Source: Ehretia macrophylla
Taxonomy: Eukaryota; Streptophyta; Magnoliopsida; Boraginales; Ehretiaceae
Length of the DNA: 64,000 bases
Assembly: GCA_037974665.1 (NCBI GenBank)
Contig: CM075765.1
Location: 16,983,501-17,047,500 of the forward strand
Reading direction: 5' to 3'
Below are positions 19,034 to 29,255 of this stretch, one piece after another. The notes under the pieces are model-generated. The model was not told the origin of the DNA, searched no databases, and saw nothing but the letters and a program-made list of their open reading frames with translations. The first letter of the stretch is position 1, and the number at the start of each line of letters is the position of its first letter. The position numbers and the translations under genes were made by a program.

Positions 19034-20886
19034 TGTGACGATTGAGAACCTCTTCATATTCATTTTAAATTGTTGAATATCTTATTTGAGCATTAAATGT
19101 ACATTTATTTAATTTTAGCATAAGGCACTATTCATAAAGAAAATTTACTGTTTAATTTTTCTGAAACTGTATTTTTCTCCTATCACATATCATGTAGGAG
19201 GAATGTGAAAAATATTATTTTGTGTATTTAATGTTGGGAGTATGCATTTAGAAAATAGTTTTCGTCTTGAATGAATAGTGTTACGAAAGAATAGTAGCTT
19301 TTTGTAGAATTTTTATTTGGGCTTCTAGTGAATTAGCTAGACTTTGGATTTTTATTAGACCCAATTTACTAACTCAAACTCATTATTTTCTTAGTGTATT
19401 ATTTATATAACATAATAAGAGCCAAAACAAAAAAAAACAAAAAAAAAGGAGAAAAGCTGAAAACACTGTAGTAAATCCGAAAATGGCATAGGAGGAGAAT
19501 TTCTTCATCAAACCTTGGAGTTGAGCTCTTGGTTTACTTAGGGAGGATTCTAGAGCACCTAGGAGGATTCTAGAGCACCTAGGAGCTTCACCACCTTGCC
19601 TACATCTTCATACAAGTGAGGGAGTCTTCATCATTTTTTGTACATCTTAACTTATTTTATTGGTTATAGATTGTATGATTAGTAATTGAAATAGTTTATA
19701 TGTACTATTTACTTGCTATGATGTGTTTTTTCGTGTTATTTATGTTTAATTGCGAGGGTGGCCTACTTTGTCGACCCTCTTATGTGTTATTTGATATCTT
19801 GAATGCTTGTGGACTTGTCTCGGGGTTGCGCAACCTTTTTCGGACATGGTAGCGTCGAGAAACACGGGTGGCGTCGGGCTTGCCGTGCTCCCTCGACTAC
19901 CATGGTGCATATTCCCTTCTCGTTGAGTCATACTCCACTACCCCAGAGGCGTGGTTCACCTGTTGGGCATGGACCTACCTCAAGAGAACGGGTTGTAGGA
20001 TCGGGATACATCCGGAGTATCCCAACTTGTTGGTGTATGGGTTTGCCGGCACTTGCGTAAAGTTCGTGGCTCGTGGTTCGAGATCGAAGACTTGAAGTGG
20101 AACCGTATCCTTTTTAATGTGGTTAATTACTTGACTATTGATCTTGTTGTTTTATGTTATGTATGACTTCCTGTGATTGCATATCATATTGCACGCCCCG
20201 GTATGCTGCATCACCTCCCTCACTGAGTAACTTAGGTTGCTCATTCCTCATTTTAATATGTTACAGGGGCAGTTAGAATAACTACCTTGAGTGTCGTGTT
20301 GCGGGTTGCTTATCGCGCTGAGGTTGGATGCCTACATGTGAATTGTGTGAAGTTGTTGTTATATGATCTACTTTGAAGCTTGGCCTTGTATGTATTTGTT
20401 AGGCTTGAAGGAGTTTGTGCTGTAATTTAAAGTTTAAGCTCGTGTTATTGGTAGTTGAGATGTAATATTGGAAGTAAGGCTTTATCGCTTTGAATGCATG
20501 CTTGTGTGGACGATGAAAACTAATTAGTTGGTTGGACACAAATTATAAGAAAGCTTGTTTGTTAGTATAGAGTGGTATGATAAGTGGATTAAAAGATAGA
20601 ATTTCAATGGATTTAATTTTGTATGCTTGTGTGATATGTTGTTGGGTTCCAAGGCGCGGATGGTCTTGAGGAGCTAGTTGGCTTTATGAATCTTGTAAAC
20701 TAGGTTGTATGAATGGTTGATTGTGGTCGAAGACTTGTATGTGATTGTTGACAGGTTTCTAGATAGTCCTATTTATATGGGAAACTCCGTCCGTTTTTCC
20801 TAAAATTTCGTGCCCGGGGTTTGGAATTGGGTGAGAATAGCATGATAAATAGGAGTCCCGATCTCGTGAGGGATCGGGGCGTTACA
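19034..20886 (+). repeat. 3' LTR of the LARD-like element
   Basis: 1853 bp, slightly longer than the 5' LTR. Part of the excess is a 20-bp tandem duplication GGATTCTAGAGCACCTAGGA at about 19543-19582. Confidence 0.9.
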
Positions 20887-20926
20887 GCTCAAGTACAGCT
20901 CGACCCAACAACATACCCAAGAGGAA

Positions 20927-21379
20927 GTGGAGAAAATGTGGAAAGTTGTACAACTCAAGTACTGCCCGACCCAATCCGAAACCCAAATCCAAGACGACGA
21001 CAATAACAATTATCAAGACACTAAGACAACGTCGTTTGTTGGTTCAAGGCTCCCGAGTGTTGACGACTCATTTTGTGACAAAGAAGCTTACATGGCTACC
21101 GTCACTGAAAAACTCAAAGTGGATGGGGTCGTTTCCACCGTTGAGATGAAAGATGGCGAAAAGACGAAGAAGATAGCGGAGGTTGTCATCTCTCCTACGG
21201 AGAAAACGGCAGCTACTGGTTTGATTAATATTACTAGCAAATTGAGTGATTTGGATAGCGCTAAAAGGATGTTTGATAAAATGTCTGTGAAGGAAGTGGA
21301 AGGAAGAAGAGAGAAAAAGAGGGGAGTTAGAGATTCAGGTTCACAATTGAAATGGATACAGCGGGTGGTAGGGGAATAA
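20927..21379 (+). pseudogene. Captured mosaic, first part: unknown segment and PPR-like piece (150 codons)
   Basis: This open frame continues in phase with the Gag-like leader on the other side of the nested element. It reads MEKMWKVVQLKY, a segment repeating RWKALQLKY from before the insertion, then unidentified KEAYMATVTEKLKVDG, then LINITSKLSDLDSAKRMFDKMSVKEV. The last matches the consensus of plant PLS-type pentatricopeptide repeats (S-DLDSAKRMFDKM). The rest of the frame is lysine/arginine-rich and unidentified. There is no evidence of function; it is read here as transduced host sequence. Confidence 0.5.
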
Positions 21380-21489
21380 GGAGAGGAGAAAAAGGTGAAA
21401 GGCGAGGGAGTTTAGTGATGACGGAAGAGGATGATGTAGATCAATAGGAAGATGAGAACGAGGATCGTTTAAAGAAAAGTATACGAAAA

Positions 21490-22665
21490 ATGGGAAAATG
21501 TTTAGCTAAGCCAAAGAATGATGAGGATAATGGTGATCATAATGTTGAATTTTCCGGTGGAAATGTGCACCTTATTACCTCAAAACACAGTTGGGACCAA
21601 AAACTGGAAGAATCGAGGAGGGATGGAAAAATTGTCATTGCAAATTTCAGTGCAACATGGTGTGGCCCTTGTAGAATGATTGCACTATTCTACTGCGAAC
21701 TATCGGAGAAACATCCTTCTATGAATTTTTTAACAGTCGATGTTGATGAACTAACTGATTTCAGTTCTTCCTGGGATATTATTGTTAATTATGTTCCTTC
21801 ATTTGATGATCTTGTTAATGATTGTTCTTTGCTGGTTATTGTTAATGTTGACGAATTTGGTGAGGAAATGCTCTATGCTGCAGAGCCTCTGATTGAGGCA
21901 CATGACTTGTTTGATAAAATGCCTAAAAAGAGTTGTGCTTCTTATACTTCTATGCTAATGGATTGTTCTGTGGGCAGCTCATTCTATTCCCCTGATTTAG
22001 GAAGAAGGCAACCCTTGGGTGAAATAAAATCTGCAGAGGATGCTACTGCTCTTATTGATGATAAGAAGATAGTTATTATTGGGGTGATTCTAGAGTTTTC
22101 TAGAGAGAAATATGAGAATTTCACCACTCTGGCTGAGAGGAAAGCTGACCAAGCGCACTGTCCAGAAGCCTATAATTCGCTTCTCATGGTAATGTCTAGG
22201 TGTAAAAGTTATGATTGGTTAGAACAGATTTTGGAAGAAATGAGTGTTGCTGGATTTGGCCCATTTGTTAACACATGCATTGAGCTAGTTGTGAGCTGTG
22301 TCAAAAATCATAAACTTAGGGAAGCATTCAATCTTATTCAGACCATGAGGAAATTTAAATTTTGCCCAGCATTTTTTGCTTATACAACTCTAATTGGTGC
22401 TCTGTTTGCTGTCAATGAACCTGACCTTATGCTCACACTTTTTCATCAGATGCAAGAATTAGGCTATGAAGTTAATGTGCAATTGTTTGCTACTATGATT
22501 CGAGTGTTTGCCAGGGAGGGTCGAGTAGATGTTGTTCTCTCTCTCTTGGATGAGATGAAGAGCAACTCTTTTGATGCAGATCTTGTTCTTTACAATGTTT
22601 GTATAGACTGCTTTGGTAAGGCGAGTAAGGTGGATATGGATTGGAAATTCTTTCACGATATTTAA
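21490..22665 (+). CDS. Chimeric frame: thioredoxin h + PPR piece + PDI piece + P-type PPR protein (391 aa)
   Basis: One open frame joins pieces of several nuclear genes. Residues 1-97 match plant thioredoxin h (NVEFSGGNVHLIT, redox site WCGPC at 57-61, LTVDVDEL) and stop before the C-terminal half of the fold. Residues about 132-157 (LIEAHDLFDKMPKKS) resemble a PLS-type PPR. Residues about 170-217 (EIKSAEDATALIDDKKIVII, EFSREKYENFTTLAER) match protein disulfide isomerase. Residues about 219-391 match a P-type organellar PPR protein like Arabidopsis At3g06920 (QILEEMSVAGFG, LREAFNLIQTMRKF). Exon sequences are joined without introns, pointing to capture through RNA. It lies inside an LTR element. 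Whether it is expressed is unknown; a product would lack a complete thioredoxin fold and complete PDI. Confidence 0.6.
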   Translation: MGKCLAKPKNDEDNGDHNVEFSGGNVHLITSKHSWDQKLEESRRDGKIVIANFSATWCGPCRMIALFYCELSEKHPSMNFLTVDVDELTDFSSSWDIIVNYVPSFDDLVNDCSLLVIVNVDEFGEEMLYAAEPLIEAHDLFDKMPKKSCASYTSMLMDCSVGSSFYSPDLGRRQPLGEIKSAEDATALIDDKKIVIIGVILEFSREKYENFTTLAERKADQAHCPEAYNSLLMVMSRCKSYDWLEQILEEMSVAGFGPFVNTCIELVVSCVKNHKLREAFNLIQTMRKFKFCPAFFAYTTLIGALFAVNEPDLMLTLFHQMQELGYEVNVQLFATMIRVFAREGRVDVVLSLLDEMKSNSFDADLVLYNVCIDCFGKASKVDMDWKFFHDI

Positions 22666-23212
22666 GGCACATGGACTCACGCCTGATGATGTTATCTATA
22701 CAAGCATGATAGGTGCTCTTTGCAAGGCTAGTAAACTTGATGAAGTTGTGGACCTTTTCGAGCAGATGGATTAGAAGAGGATAGTACCATGTGCATATGC
22801 TTATAACACCATGATCATGGGCTATGGATCAGCTGGTTTATTTCCTAATGTATTGACTACGAACATAATGATTGATCGATTGTGTAAGGCTCAAAAACTT
22901 GATGCAGTTTGTTCAATATTTGAAAAGATGGATCATAAAGTTTGCACCCCAAATTCTGTTACATTTTGCTCCCTGATAGATGGCTTGGGTAGGCATGGCA
23001 TAGTAGATGATGCTTACAGACTCTATGAGAAGACGTTAGATGATGATCGAAATCTGGATGCTATTGTCTGTACATTCCTAATCAAGAGTTTTTTCAAGTC
23101 AGGGAGAGAGGAGGATGGTCATAAGATTTACAAAGAAGGGAGGAATAAGGATGTTATTGAGCAGGAATTTGTTGATTCCTACCCGGGACTGAACCTTGAG
23201 GATAAGTTTCTT
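22659..23212 (+). pseudogene. Remainder of the captured PPR sequence and Ty3 pol 3' end
   Basis: After a one-base shift at a T run near 22660 the PPR resumes as FKAHGLTPDDVIYTSMIGAL, has a stop at 22771 (QMD-stop-KRIVP), continues to MIMGYGSAG, then jumps to LFPNVLTTNIMIDRLCKAQK. The jump implies an internal deletion of roughly three repeats compared with At3g06920-like proteins. It ends at HKIYKE about 23140 and passes into DSYPGLNLEDKFLSNGGGN, a typical Ty3 polyprotein C-terminus, and the polypurine tract. Confidence 0.65.
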
Positions 23213-23229
23213 TCGAATGGGGGAGGTAA

Positions 23230-23437
23230 TGTAACGACTCCACGTGTTCAGTTGGTTGTAACGGGAATTGGCTAAGGCAACTGGCATATGAGGTGTAGCC
23301 TATAAGAGGGGAGAGAAGGCACATAACAAAGCAAGCAAACACTATCTTATTTCTATTTTGTTCTTCTTTCTTTAATTCTCTGTAATTTTCCTTTCTTTAT
23401 GTCTTTTAATTCATCCTTAAGATCTTAATTCATTACA
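23230..23437 (+). repeat. 3' LTR of the captured-gene element
   Basis: 208 bp, TGTAACGACTCC...CATTACA, followed by target copy CATTA (23438-23442). Confidence 0.88.
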
Positions 23438-23442
23438 CATTA

Positions 23443-23850
23443 CACCTAAAGAAATGCAAGCCAGGCGCGATAAAGGCCTCTGTTACTACTGTGATGAAAA
23501 GTATATGCCGGGTCATCAATGTAAAACAAAACCACAGTTTTCTTGGTTGAGGGGGACGAGGATTTCACCGAATCGGCGAGCGATGAGTAGTTAGCTGATG
23601 TATCTAGTGGGGCGGAGTCAGGATTTTTCTCTAGTGGGGGCTAAAATCATACAATTAAACATTTATATATAACTATTTTTTTTCAATGAGGGCTGATTCA
23701 TTTTTTAACCTAAAAATACTTTAAAAATACACACATTTTTTAATAAAATTTGAGTTGAGTAGGGGCTACAGTCCCCACGATTCAAAGGGTGGCTCCGCCA
23801 CTGCTCTCCGGTAATCATACCCCAACTACGTTACGTTTCAGCGGCAACCT
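23443..23850 (+). pseudogene. Ty3/gypsy gag fragment, C-terminal piece with zinc knuckle
   Basis: TPKEMQARRDKGLCYYCDEKYMPGHQCK contains the C-X2-C-X7-H-X-C knuckle of this plant Gag type; here it is named by position, 23443-23526. A shift then gives FLVEGDEDFTESASDE, a stop, and LADVSSGAE. A MITE-like insert (23605-23803) precedes LSGNHTPTTLRFSGNL, matching the beginning of the protease region. The element ends abruptly at about 23850, where sequence matching intron 5 of MATE2 begins. Confidence 0.8.
23605..23803. mobile_element. hAT-type MITE, about 200 bp
   Basis: Imperfect terminal inverted repeats (AGTGGGGCGGAGTCA and, inverted, CAGTGGCGGAGCCACCC) bound AT-rich non-coding DNA. The CAGTGGCGGAGCC terminus is a common plant hAT-derived form. 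It sits between two recognisable pieces of gag. An 8-bp duplication is not evident. A related copy is at 37143-37345. Confidence 0.55.
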
Positions 23851-23928
23851 ATATATATAGAATCTCAAGCATTTAAACTTTCTCTATCAACAAGCTAAAT
23901 CAGAGGGTTATCAAATTGTACAATTTAG

Positions 23929-24751
23929 GAGTCGCGATTGGAGCTGGGTGGCAAGCATATGTGGTATATGTGAATATAGTTTGCTACTATGTTTTTGGTC
24001 TTCCTTTACGGCTGATTCTAGGCTATGTAATTGACTTGGGTGCTAAGGTATTTACATGTTCTCTGCATCTTGTTCATTGTCTCATAATTGCTTCAGTATG
24101 ATTTAGACTTCTCCATTAGATTATTTAATTATTTTGTTTAAATAATAATCATAATACTTCGTGCTATTTTTATTGCTCCTAGATCAACTGTTGATTTTTT
24201 AATTAAACTCGAACTTTTATATTAGTTAAGGGAGAGAAAAAGGAAAAATGAAGAGAGATAAAAGTTAATAAAAGAAGACTGAGAAAAAATAAAATAAAAT
24301 TAACAAAAGAAGAGAGAAATAAAATAAACTTATTTAATTGGTATGGTAATTAAAAGGTGATAATTAATTAATAAAAAAAGAGAAATGTCTAACTTTATTT
24401 TTCGATATATAAGTGTCTCAACGTAAATCTAAATGTTTGACCTTGATTCTTGGTACTAGCTGATTAATAGATGTTGATGTTTTGCAGGGCATATGGGTTG
24501 GCATATTGTCAGGAACAACAATTCAAACGTGTGTGTTGGTTTGGATGATATACAAAACAAATTGGAACCAAGATGTACACTATTTAGCCAATAAGCACAT
24601 CGACAACAGAGTTATATAAAATCGCCACACAAATTAATTTTCTCGGCACTATTATTACGCTGATTTATGGGAAGGTTTTATAAGAAGTTTAATATTACAG
24701 GCTTCCGTTCCTGGAGACAGAATAAAACAATGGTTAATAAAACCTCTGTGA
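23929..24751 (+). CDS. MATE1: last three exons of a MATE/DETOXIFICATION efflux transporter (partial)
   Basis: Exons at 23929-24047, 24488-24574 and 24701-24751 match MATE2 exons 6, 7 and 8 in position, phase and (for 6 and 7) exact length: VAIGAGWQAYVVYVNIVCYY, GIWVGILSGTTIQTCVLVWM, ASVPGDRIKQW. All are bounded by AG/GT splice sites. The protein is a membrane antiporter exporting or sequestering metabolites; this part covers the last transmembrane helices and the cytosolic tail. The tail ends early (IKPL-stop) compared with MATE2. Earlier exons are not in the window: the 5' side is the nested Ty3/CACTA/LTR complex, apparently within intron 5. It may be a gene with a giant intron or a truncated remnant. 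Confidence 0.8.
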
Positions 24752-25487
24752 TTGGTCTTTGACTCACCTCTTGTATTTTCATGTTATTAATAAAACCTTT
24801 GCTCACTAAATTAGAAAAAAAATGTGAAATATGTTCTTTATAAATATGTAGCTAAAGTCTCCTCTACACAACTTAATTTTGCCAATAAGCGAGGCTTACA
24901 TGTAATATCGATGTCCGTAAAATTTGTCTACAGCTTCTCTCTATCATTGCGTATCAACTGCGATTTTATGGTGCTCAATTATTTGCTAAGAATGGGTTAT
25001 TAAGTATTACTATTTTGATTAGCCTTAGTATGGAGGGGTTTCATGATCCTTTATTAAGTAATTATACCGATAATTGGCGGTGATATTTGGAACTCCTTGT
25101 TTTGATAGTTAGACTTTTAATTTTTTTTTTCACACCCCTATGAGATTTGAAATTTAATCTTCTGACTATTAAGGGAAGTAACATACCACTAAACTACTCG
25201 TAAATTTCTAGTTAGTTAGAGTCGGACAGTAACTTGAGGATAATGACTTGCAAGAGTTAGAGATTGAGATAAGTGGGGCTAGTTATTAGTCCTTAAGTCT
25301 CTCTAATTAATTACTTTTTTTTTTTGGGGGGGGGGGGGGGGGGGGCGGGGGTGGTCAATAAGAAAGAAAATTGACTTCCAATTATTTGTACTATCACGCT
25401 TGAAGGGTGCATGGACCTTGATTTAATCACACTAATTTGAGCATATTTTGCTGATTGGTATCTAATTGAAGTGGAGAGTGATGATTT
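24752..25487. other. MATE1 3' flank, no gene
   Basis: AT-rich. An AATAAA at about 24786 could be the MATE1 polyadenylation signal. A run of 20 G (25326-25345), followed by C and GGGGG, is the only conspicuous feature. Confidence 0.5.
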
Positions 25488-26648
25488 TGTTGAGAATCTT
25501 GAATGTTATTTAAAAATTTTAATTAAATAAACGCAACGAAAAATAAATACTTATGCATCATGTTTATAACTAATTACGTAAATTACAATACAAAATAAGC
25601 ATGGGATCAGTCCTAAATACTAGGCTTGGACTGATTAAGTGATTGGACTAATATTCCAATCTAATCAGTCTTAAGTCCAATATTTAATTTACTTTTCTCG
25701 CTGATTAATTTTCAATCTCTTTTGTGTGTGATCTCTCAGGTTCATAATTAATTGGTAGCGAAATAATATTAATCTAATTAATATTTAAGTAGAACTCTTC
25801 TAATTCAATTTTTGCAAGTTGTAAGTGACACTTGGCAGTATATCACGACTACCCAACTAATGATGAAGTATAAATATACGAGCTCTTTCAATAAGTAATT
25901 ATCATGCAATCAATTCCTTTTGTCTAAATTATCTTGATTGAGTCAGAGTCATTGATATGATCGTCAAACTTTATTACTCAACTCCAAATTTATTTAATCG
26001 GTAACATATGAATAATACGTGGAACGACTTCTACAATTCTACCTTGGCCAATTATTTGCAATTACTCAATTAATAGATAGCATAAGATCCCTGATTGATA
26101 GATTTCGTATCTAAACACACTTATCTCCATGCCGGAATAGATCGTAACCACTAAGTACTTTATCTAATCCTTAATGAGGACTAGCTTCATTGTACTAGCA
26201 AATTACGGTATCCTTAACACAAGATAATCGTGGTGTCTTAGGTCTTAAGGACTAACTGAACTATTACACTGTACAATGAATTATTGACCAATCCACGTAA
26301 TTTGTTGCACTGGCGGTTATATCCAGTCACTTGTTCTCAATAAACATTTATACATCTACTCTTATGATATGAGATTAATTGCCAAAATTAATATTTCATA
26401 TTATTTAGATTGTAGACTATAATCTAATCTATTCGGATAAACTGACGTCTAATTAATTTATCTTACGATTGAGGATTACTTTTAGAATATATTTAATATC
26501 CTTATCTTTAAAGATAGAATTTATAAATATTATTTTAAAAATTTGTATTTAAATCATTAATCACATTAAATAATATTTAATAAACTATCTAAATTAAATA
26601 AATAATATAATTATTATGTTTTAAAATAAATTGACTTATAGTCCAACA
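25488..26648 (-). mobile_element. Solo LTR, copia-like, 1.16 kb
   Basis: It starts TGTTGAGAATC and ends AGTCCAACA (on the minus strand TGTTGGACT...CA). Flanks GATTT (25483-25487) and GATTC (26649-26653) form a 5-bp duplication with one mismatch. No internal region is present. No coding frame is seen. Confidence 0.6.
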
Positions 26649-26653
26649 GATTC

Positions 26654-28935
26654 GAAGCAGCTTGCAATGGCCCGCCTCAAGTAAATCCATTATTTTACCA
26701 AAAAAAAAGGTAAATCCATTATTTATGTCAATGAAGACGCAGACTTATCAAGCTGGCCTGCCTCAATTAAATCTGACCCCAAAGTAACATCAACATCAAT
26801 AGGATTGTCTGAGGATTGCCCCAAGTGGCAATAGCATTTACGTAGCGTTGTTCGCTTGCCCATTTCTTTAGAAGAATTCTGCAAAACGTTCAACGTCCTG
26901 TACTAAAAACCTGGGCTCTACTCGGATGTGTAGATTCACGCACCAAATTAATGGCGTAGGATTTACGGACGTTTTTAAACATTTTTCATTTCTTTATTGT
27001 TTTTTATAGGTGGCAAAGTGTAACTCATATTTGAAAAAGAAAGACAGTGATCAAGATATCACGTTTTGTGATTTTGAGTTGTCTAGCATGCTTAAATAAT
27101 TGAGGGTCAAGACACAAGACAGTTGTGTTCTTGAGATTGGCACTAACAAATTCCGAGAGCGTGACAAATTTAATATGCTCATCGCCATGTTTCTTATATT
27201 TTTCTAATTAGTTGAGAACCTCGATGATTTGTCATTCTTAACATTTTATGTTTTTATACCATAAATATTAAACAAATGATATTTGTTTTCCACATTATTT
27301 TGAAGAAAATGTTATTTTGATCCACATAACACTTGTAGGAAATTCTGTAAGGCAAGGCCTGACGGCCAAGCTTTTTGTTAATGCCCACAAGTTATGAGTC
27401 AAAATAAGTCTTTGTGACCAAGAGTTGGATGAAATAATTAACTTGTTGTAATTAGAGGTTGTGACTTAAAATTACGATTTCGACCTTTACTATAAAAATT
27501 AAAAAGAAAAAAAAAGTAAGGTGAAATGCTCAAATAATGTCATGTTGTAATTAAAGATTAATAAAAAATAAATAAATAAATGAGTTGATCAAATCTGTTA
27601 TAATAGATCTTATCTAATAGAAGAGTGAGAAAGTAGATGAGAGGATCGAAAACCTTGGAAAATATTTATTTCCTTGTGATTTTTTCTATGTGCCTCAATA
27701 ATAGGTAAATAAGCACCTTTTAGTTTCAAGATAGTGCAGTTAATTCTCAAATGCCAAAATTGTCATTTTCTTATATACTTCAACAAAAGTCATTGAGTGC
27801 TTATATATTAGGCATTTGATACTTTAGGAGTTAAATGGATTATTATTAAAACCGTAAAGTGGTTATTGTATGGGATCGACCCCTATGTAGTAGTATATAT
27901 ATTTTCAAATAATTTGAAAGGTTTCAATTGCGGATCGCTAGCTAGATAACCTTCCAAATAATCAACTGCCCACTGATATCATTATAATAGGTGCTTATAT
28001 TTGTTTTTGTAATGATATAATATATAGAGTAGTTATCTATTTTAGTCTCTCAATAATATGATTAAAGAGTTGAATAAATTAATTTTATATTTCACATTTT
28101 CAAAAAAATTTACATTACACACGTGTGATGTTCATGTATCGTACGGATATAAAACTAGTATATATATAGCCAAAGTTATACTTATACAGCTTACGATTCT
28201 TGAAAAGTGATGGTCCCTACAGTTCGTATTTATTGGAGGCATGCTCAGTTATGGCCAAGTAACGCATTTATGTGGCCATTCAATTATTGAAACTCTTGAC
28301 CAAAAATAAAACAACAAAAAGATAAGATGATAAATATCGATGTATTTGAGTTCACAAATTGAACTTGGAGGCATTGTGCATGCAAATCTGTGATGTATGT
28401 TGGGATGGCAAAACCTATAACCAAACTTCAATTTGGTGGTCTCCATATCCTCAGGCTATCAGAAGACATGGCAACGTGACCTGATAATCTGACAGGACTG
28501 GAGTGGAGGTTTTGTACGAACCAACGTGAATACGGACCTAATGTGAATGCTCTTCCAGGCATTACAACGTTTGACGATGATGTAAGGTTCCCTCTACAGG
28601 CGCGCGCCCACACACATATATATTTGGCACATGTTACTATTGAATATATAATCCATATTTCACATACGGCATGTGCATGTCGTTGATTTTGGAGCAAAAA
28701 TAGGACTAATGACATGCAAGTCCTCGTTTTTACCCTTTTTAAGTCAGATAGGTTCTTGAGTTTATTTTTTTCTCTTTGCAGGTCCCTCTAGTTTAACTGC
28801 ATTAGTACATTTTCCAAATTGGTTGGTTGTTTGTTTTATTCATTTATTTATTTTGAAAAAATAAATAAAATAACTTTCCGTATTATGTAAAATATATATT
28901 TTCGCAAAAACTTTTTTTTTTAAAGTTCTAATTTG
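26654..28935. other. Intergenic AT-rich DNA, no gene recognised
   Basis: No convincing frame. Minus-strand frames 28249-28446 and 28428-28715 lack family features. A short GGCGCGCGCC palindrome lies near 28600. Parts may be old transposon sequence, but I could not place ends. Confidence 0.5.
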
Positions 28936-28939
28936 AAAT

Positions 28940-29255
28940 TTCTTATTTTCCTGGGTGTCTCCAACTTATCAAATCTGTGTTGGTTGGGATTCAATCTTAT
29001 TGGTCTGGTATTCTGGCTTATGTTGCCAAGTGGAGCTCTCACAGAAGTTGAGCGATATTTTGCCTGTTTTCTATGGAATGGTGATGCTTCAGGTCATGCG
29101 AGAGCCAAAGTCGCTTGGATTTTGGTTGCAAAACTTTTGAGGAAAGGGTCTAGGTGTTCGAAGACTTGAGGATTTAAATCTCTCTCTCTCTCTCATGTTG
29201 AAACAGTTATGGTCTCTCCTCCATGATTCAAATTTAGTCTGGACTCGGTAGGTGA
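28940..29255 (+). pseudogene. LINE (L1-type non-LTR retrotransposon) remnant
   Basis: Three frames together give the post-RT region of plant LINEs: LQLIKSVLVGIQSYWSGIL, LPSGALTEVERYFACFLWNG with AKVAW, and LGVRRLEDLNLSLSLMLKQL WSLLHDSNLVWTR. At least two frameshifts separate them. The CT repeat at 29178-29194 falls in LSLSL. It is an isolated, dead fragment with no poly-A tail or 5' part identified. Confidence 0.75.

Larger units (their letters stand above)
16620..20886 (+). mobile_element. Non-autonomous LTR retrotransposon (LARD-like) with 1.8-kb LTRs
   Basis: Two long, highly similar direct repeats (16620-18448 and 19034-20886) start TGTGACGA and end GGATCGGGGYGTTACA. They enclose only about 585 bp. 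A primer-binding site TGGTATAAGAGC (18453-18464; 11 of 12 to the tRNA-Met site) follows the left LTR, and a polypurine tract AAGGAGGGGAGAG precedes the right LTR. Flanks ACTCA (16615-16619) and GCTCA (20887-20891) are a 5-bp duplication with one mismatch. The interior is repetitive (TGTGNTTNATGTG) and has no coding frame. Small frames in the LTRs (near 17367 and 19803) are the conserved LTR core, not genes. It is related to the solo LTR at 4155-12291. Confidence 0.9.
16119..23437 (+). mobile_element. LTR retrotransposon carrying captured host gene pieces (transduplicating, non-autonomous)
   Basis: It is bounded by 208-bp LTRs (16119-16326 and 23230-23437; TGTAACGAC...TTACA) and flanked by a perfect CATTA duplication (16114-16118 and 23438-23442). 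Excising it with one CATTA restores the host gag frame (RRI-TPKEM). Inside are a Gag-like start (MTEGTRL), a chimeric run of spliced host sequences, and a Ty3 pol end (NLEDKFLSNGGGN) followed by a purine-rich tract GGGGGAGG before the 3' LTR. No protease, RT or integrase remains, so it moved in trans. It is interrupted by the element at 16620-20886. The primer site after the 5' LTR is decayed. Confidence 0.88.

Noticed and set aside
6378-20095. Short frames of 60-85 codons repeated at 6378-6639, 17310-17659 and 19746-20095.
   Set aside because: They fall in the conserved core of related LTRs, occur in several frames at once and have no protein family features.
21490-21780. Annotating a normal host thioredoxin h gene.
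   Set aside because: The coding sequence stops at about residue 97 of the fold, is fused to unrelated PPR and PDI pieces, has no introns and lies inside an LTR element.
28249-28715. Two minus-strand frames of 65 and 95 codons.
   Set aside because: No domain, no promoter or splice evidence, and low-complexity neighbouring sequence.
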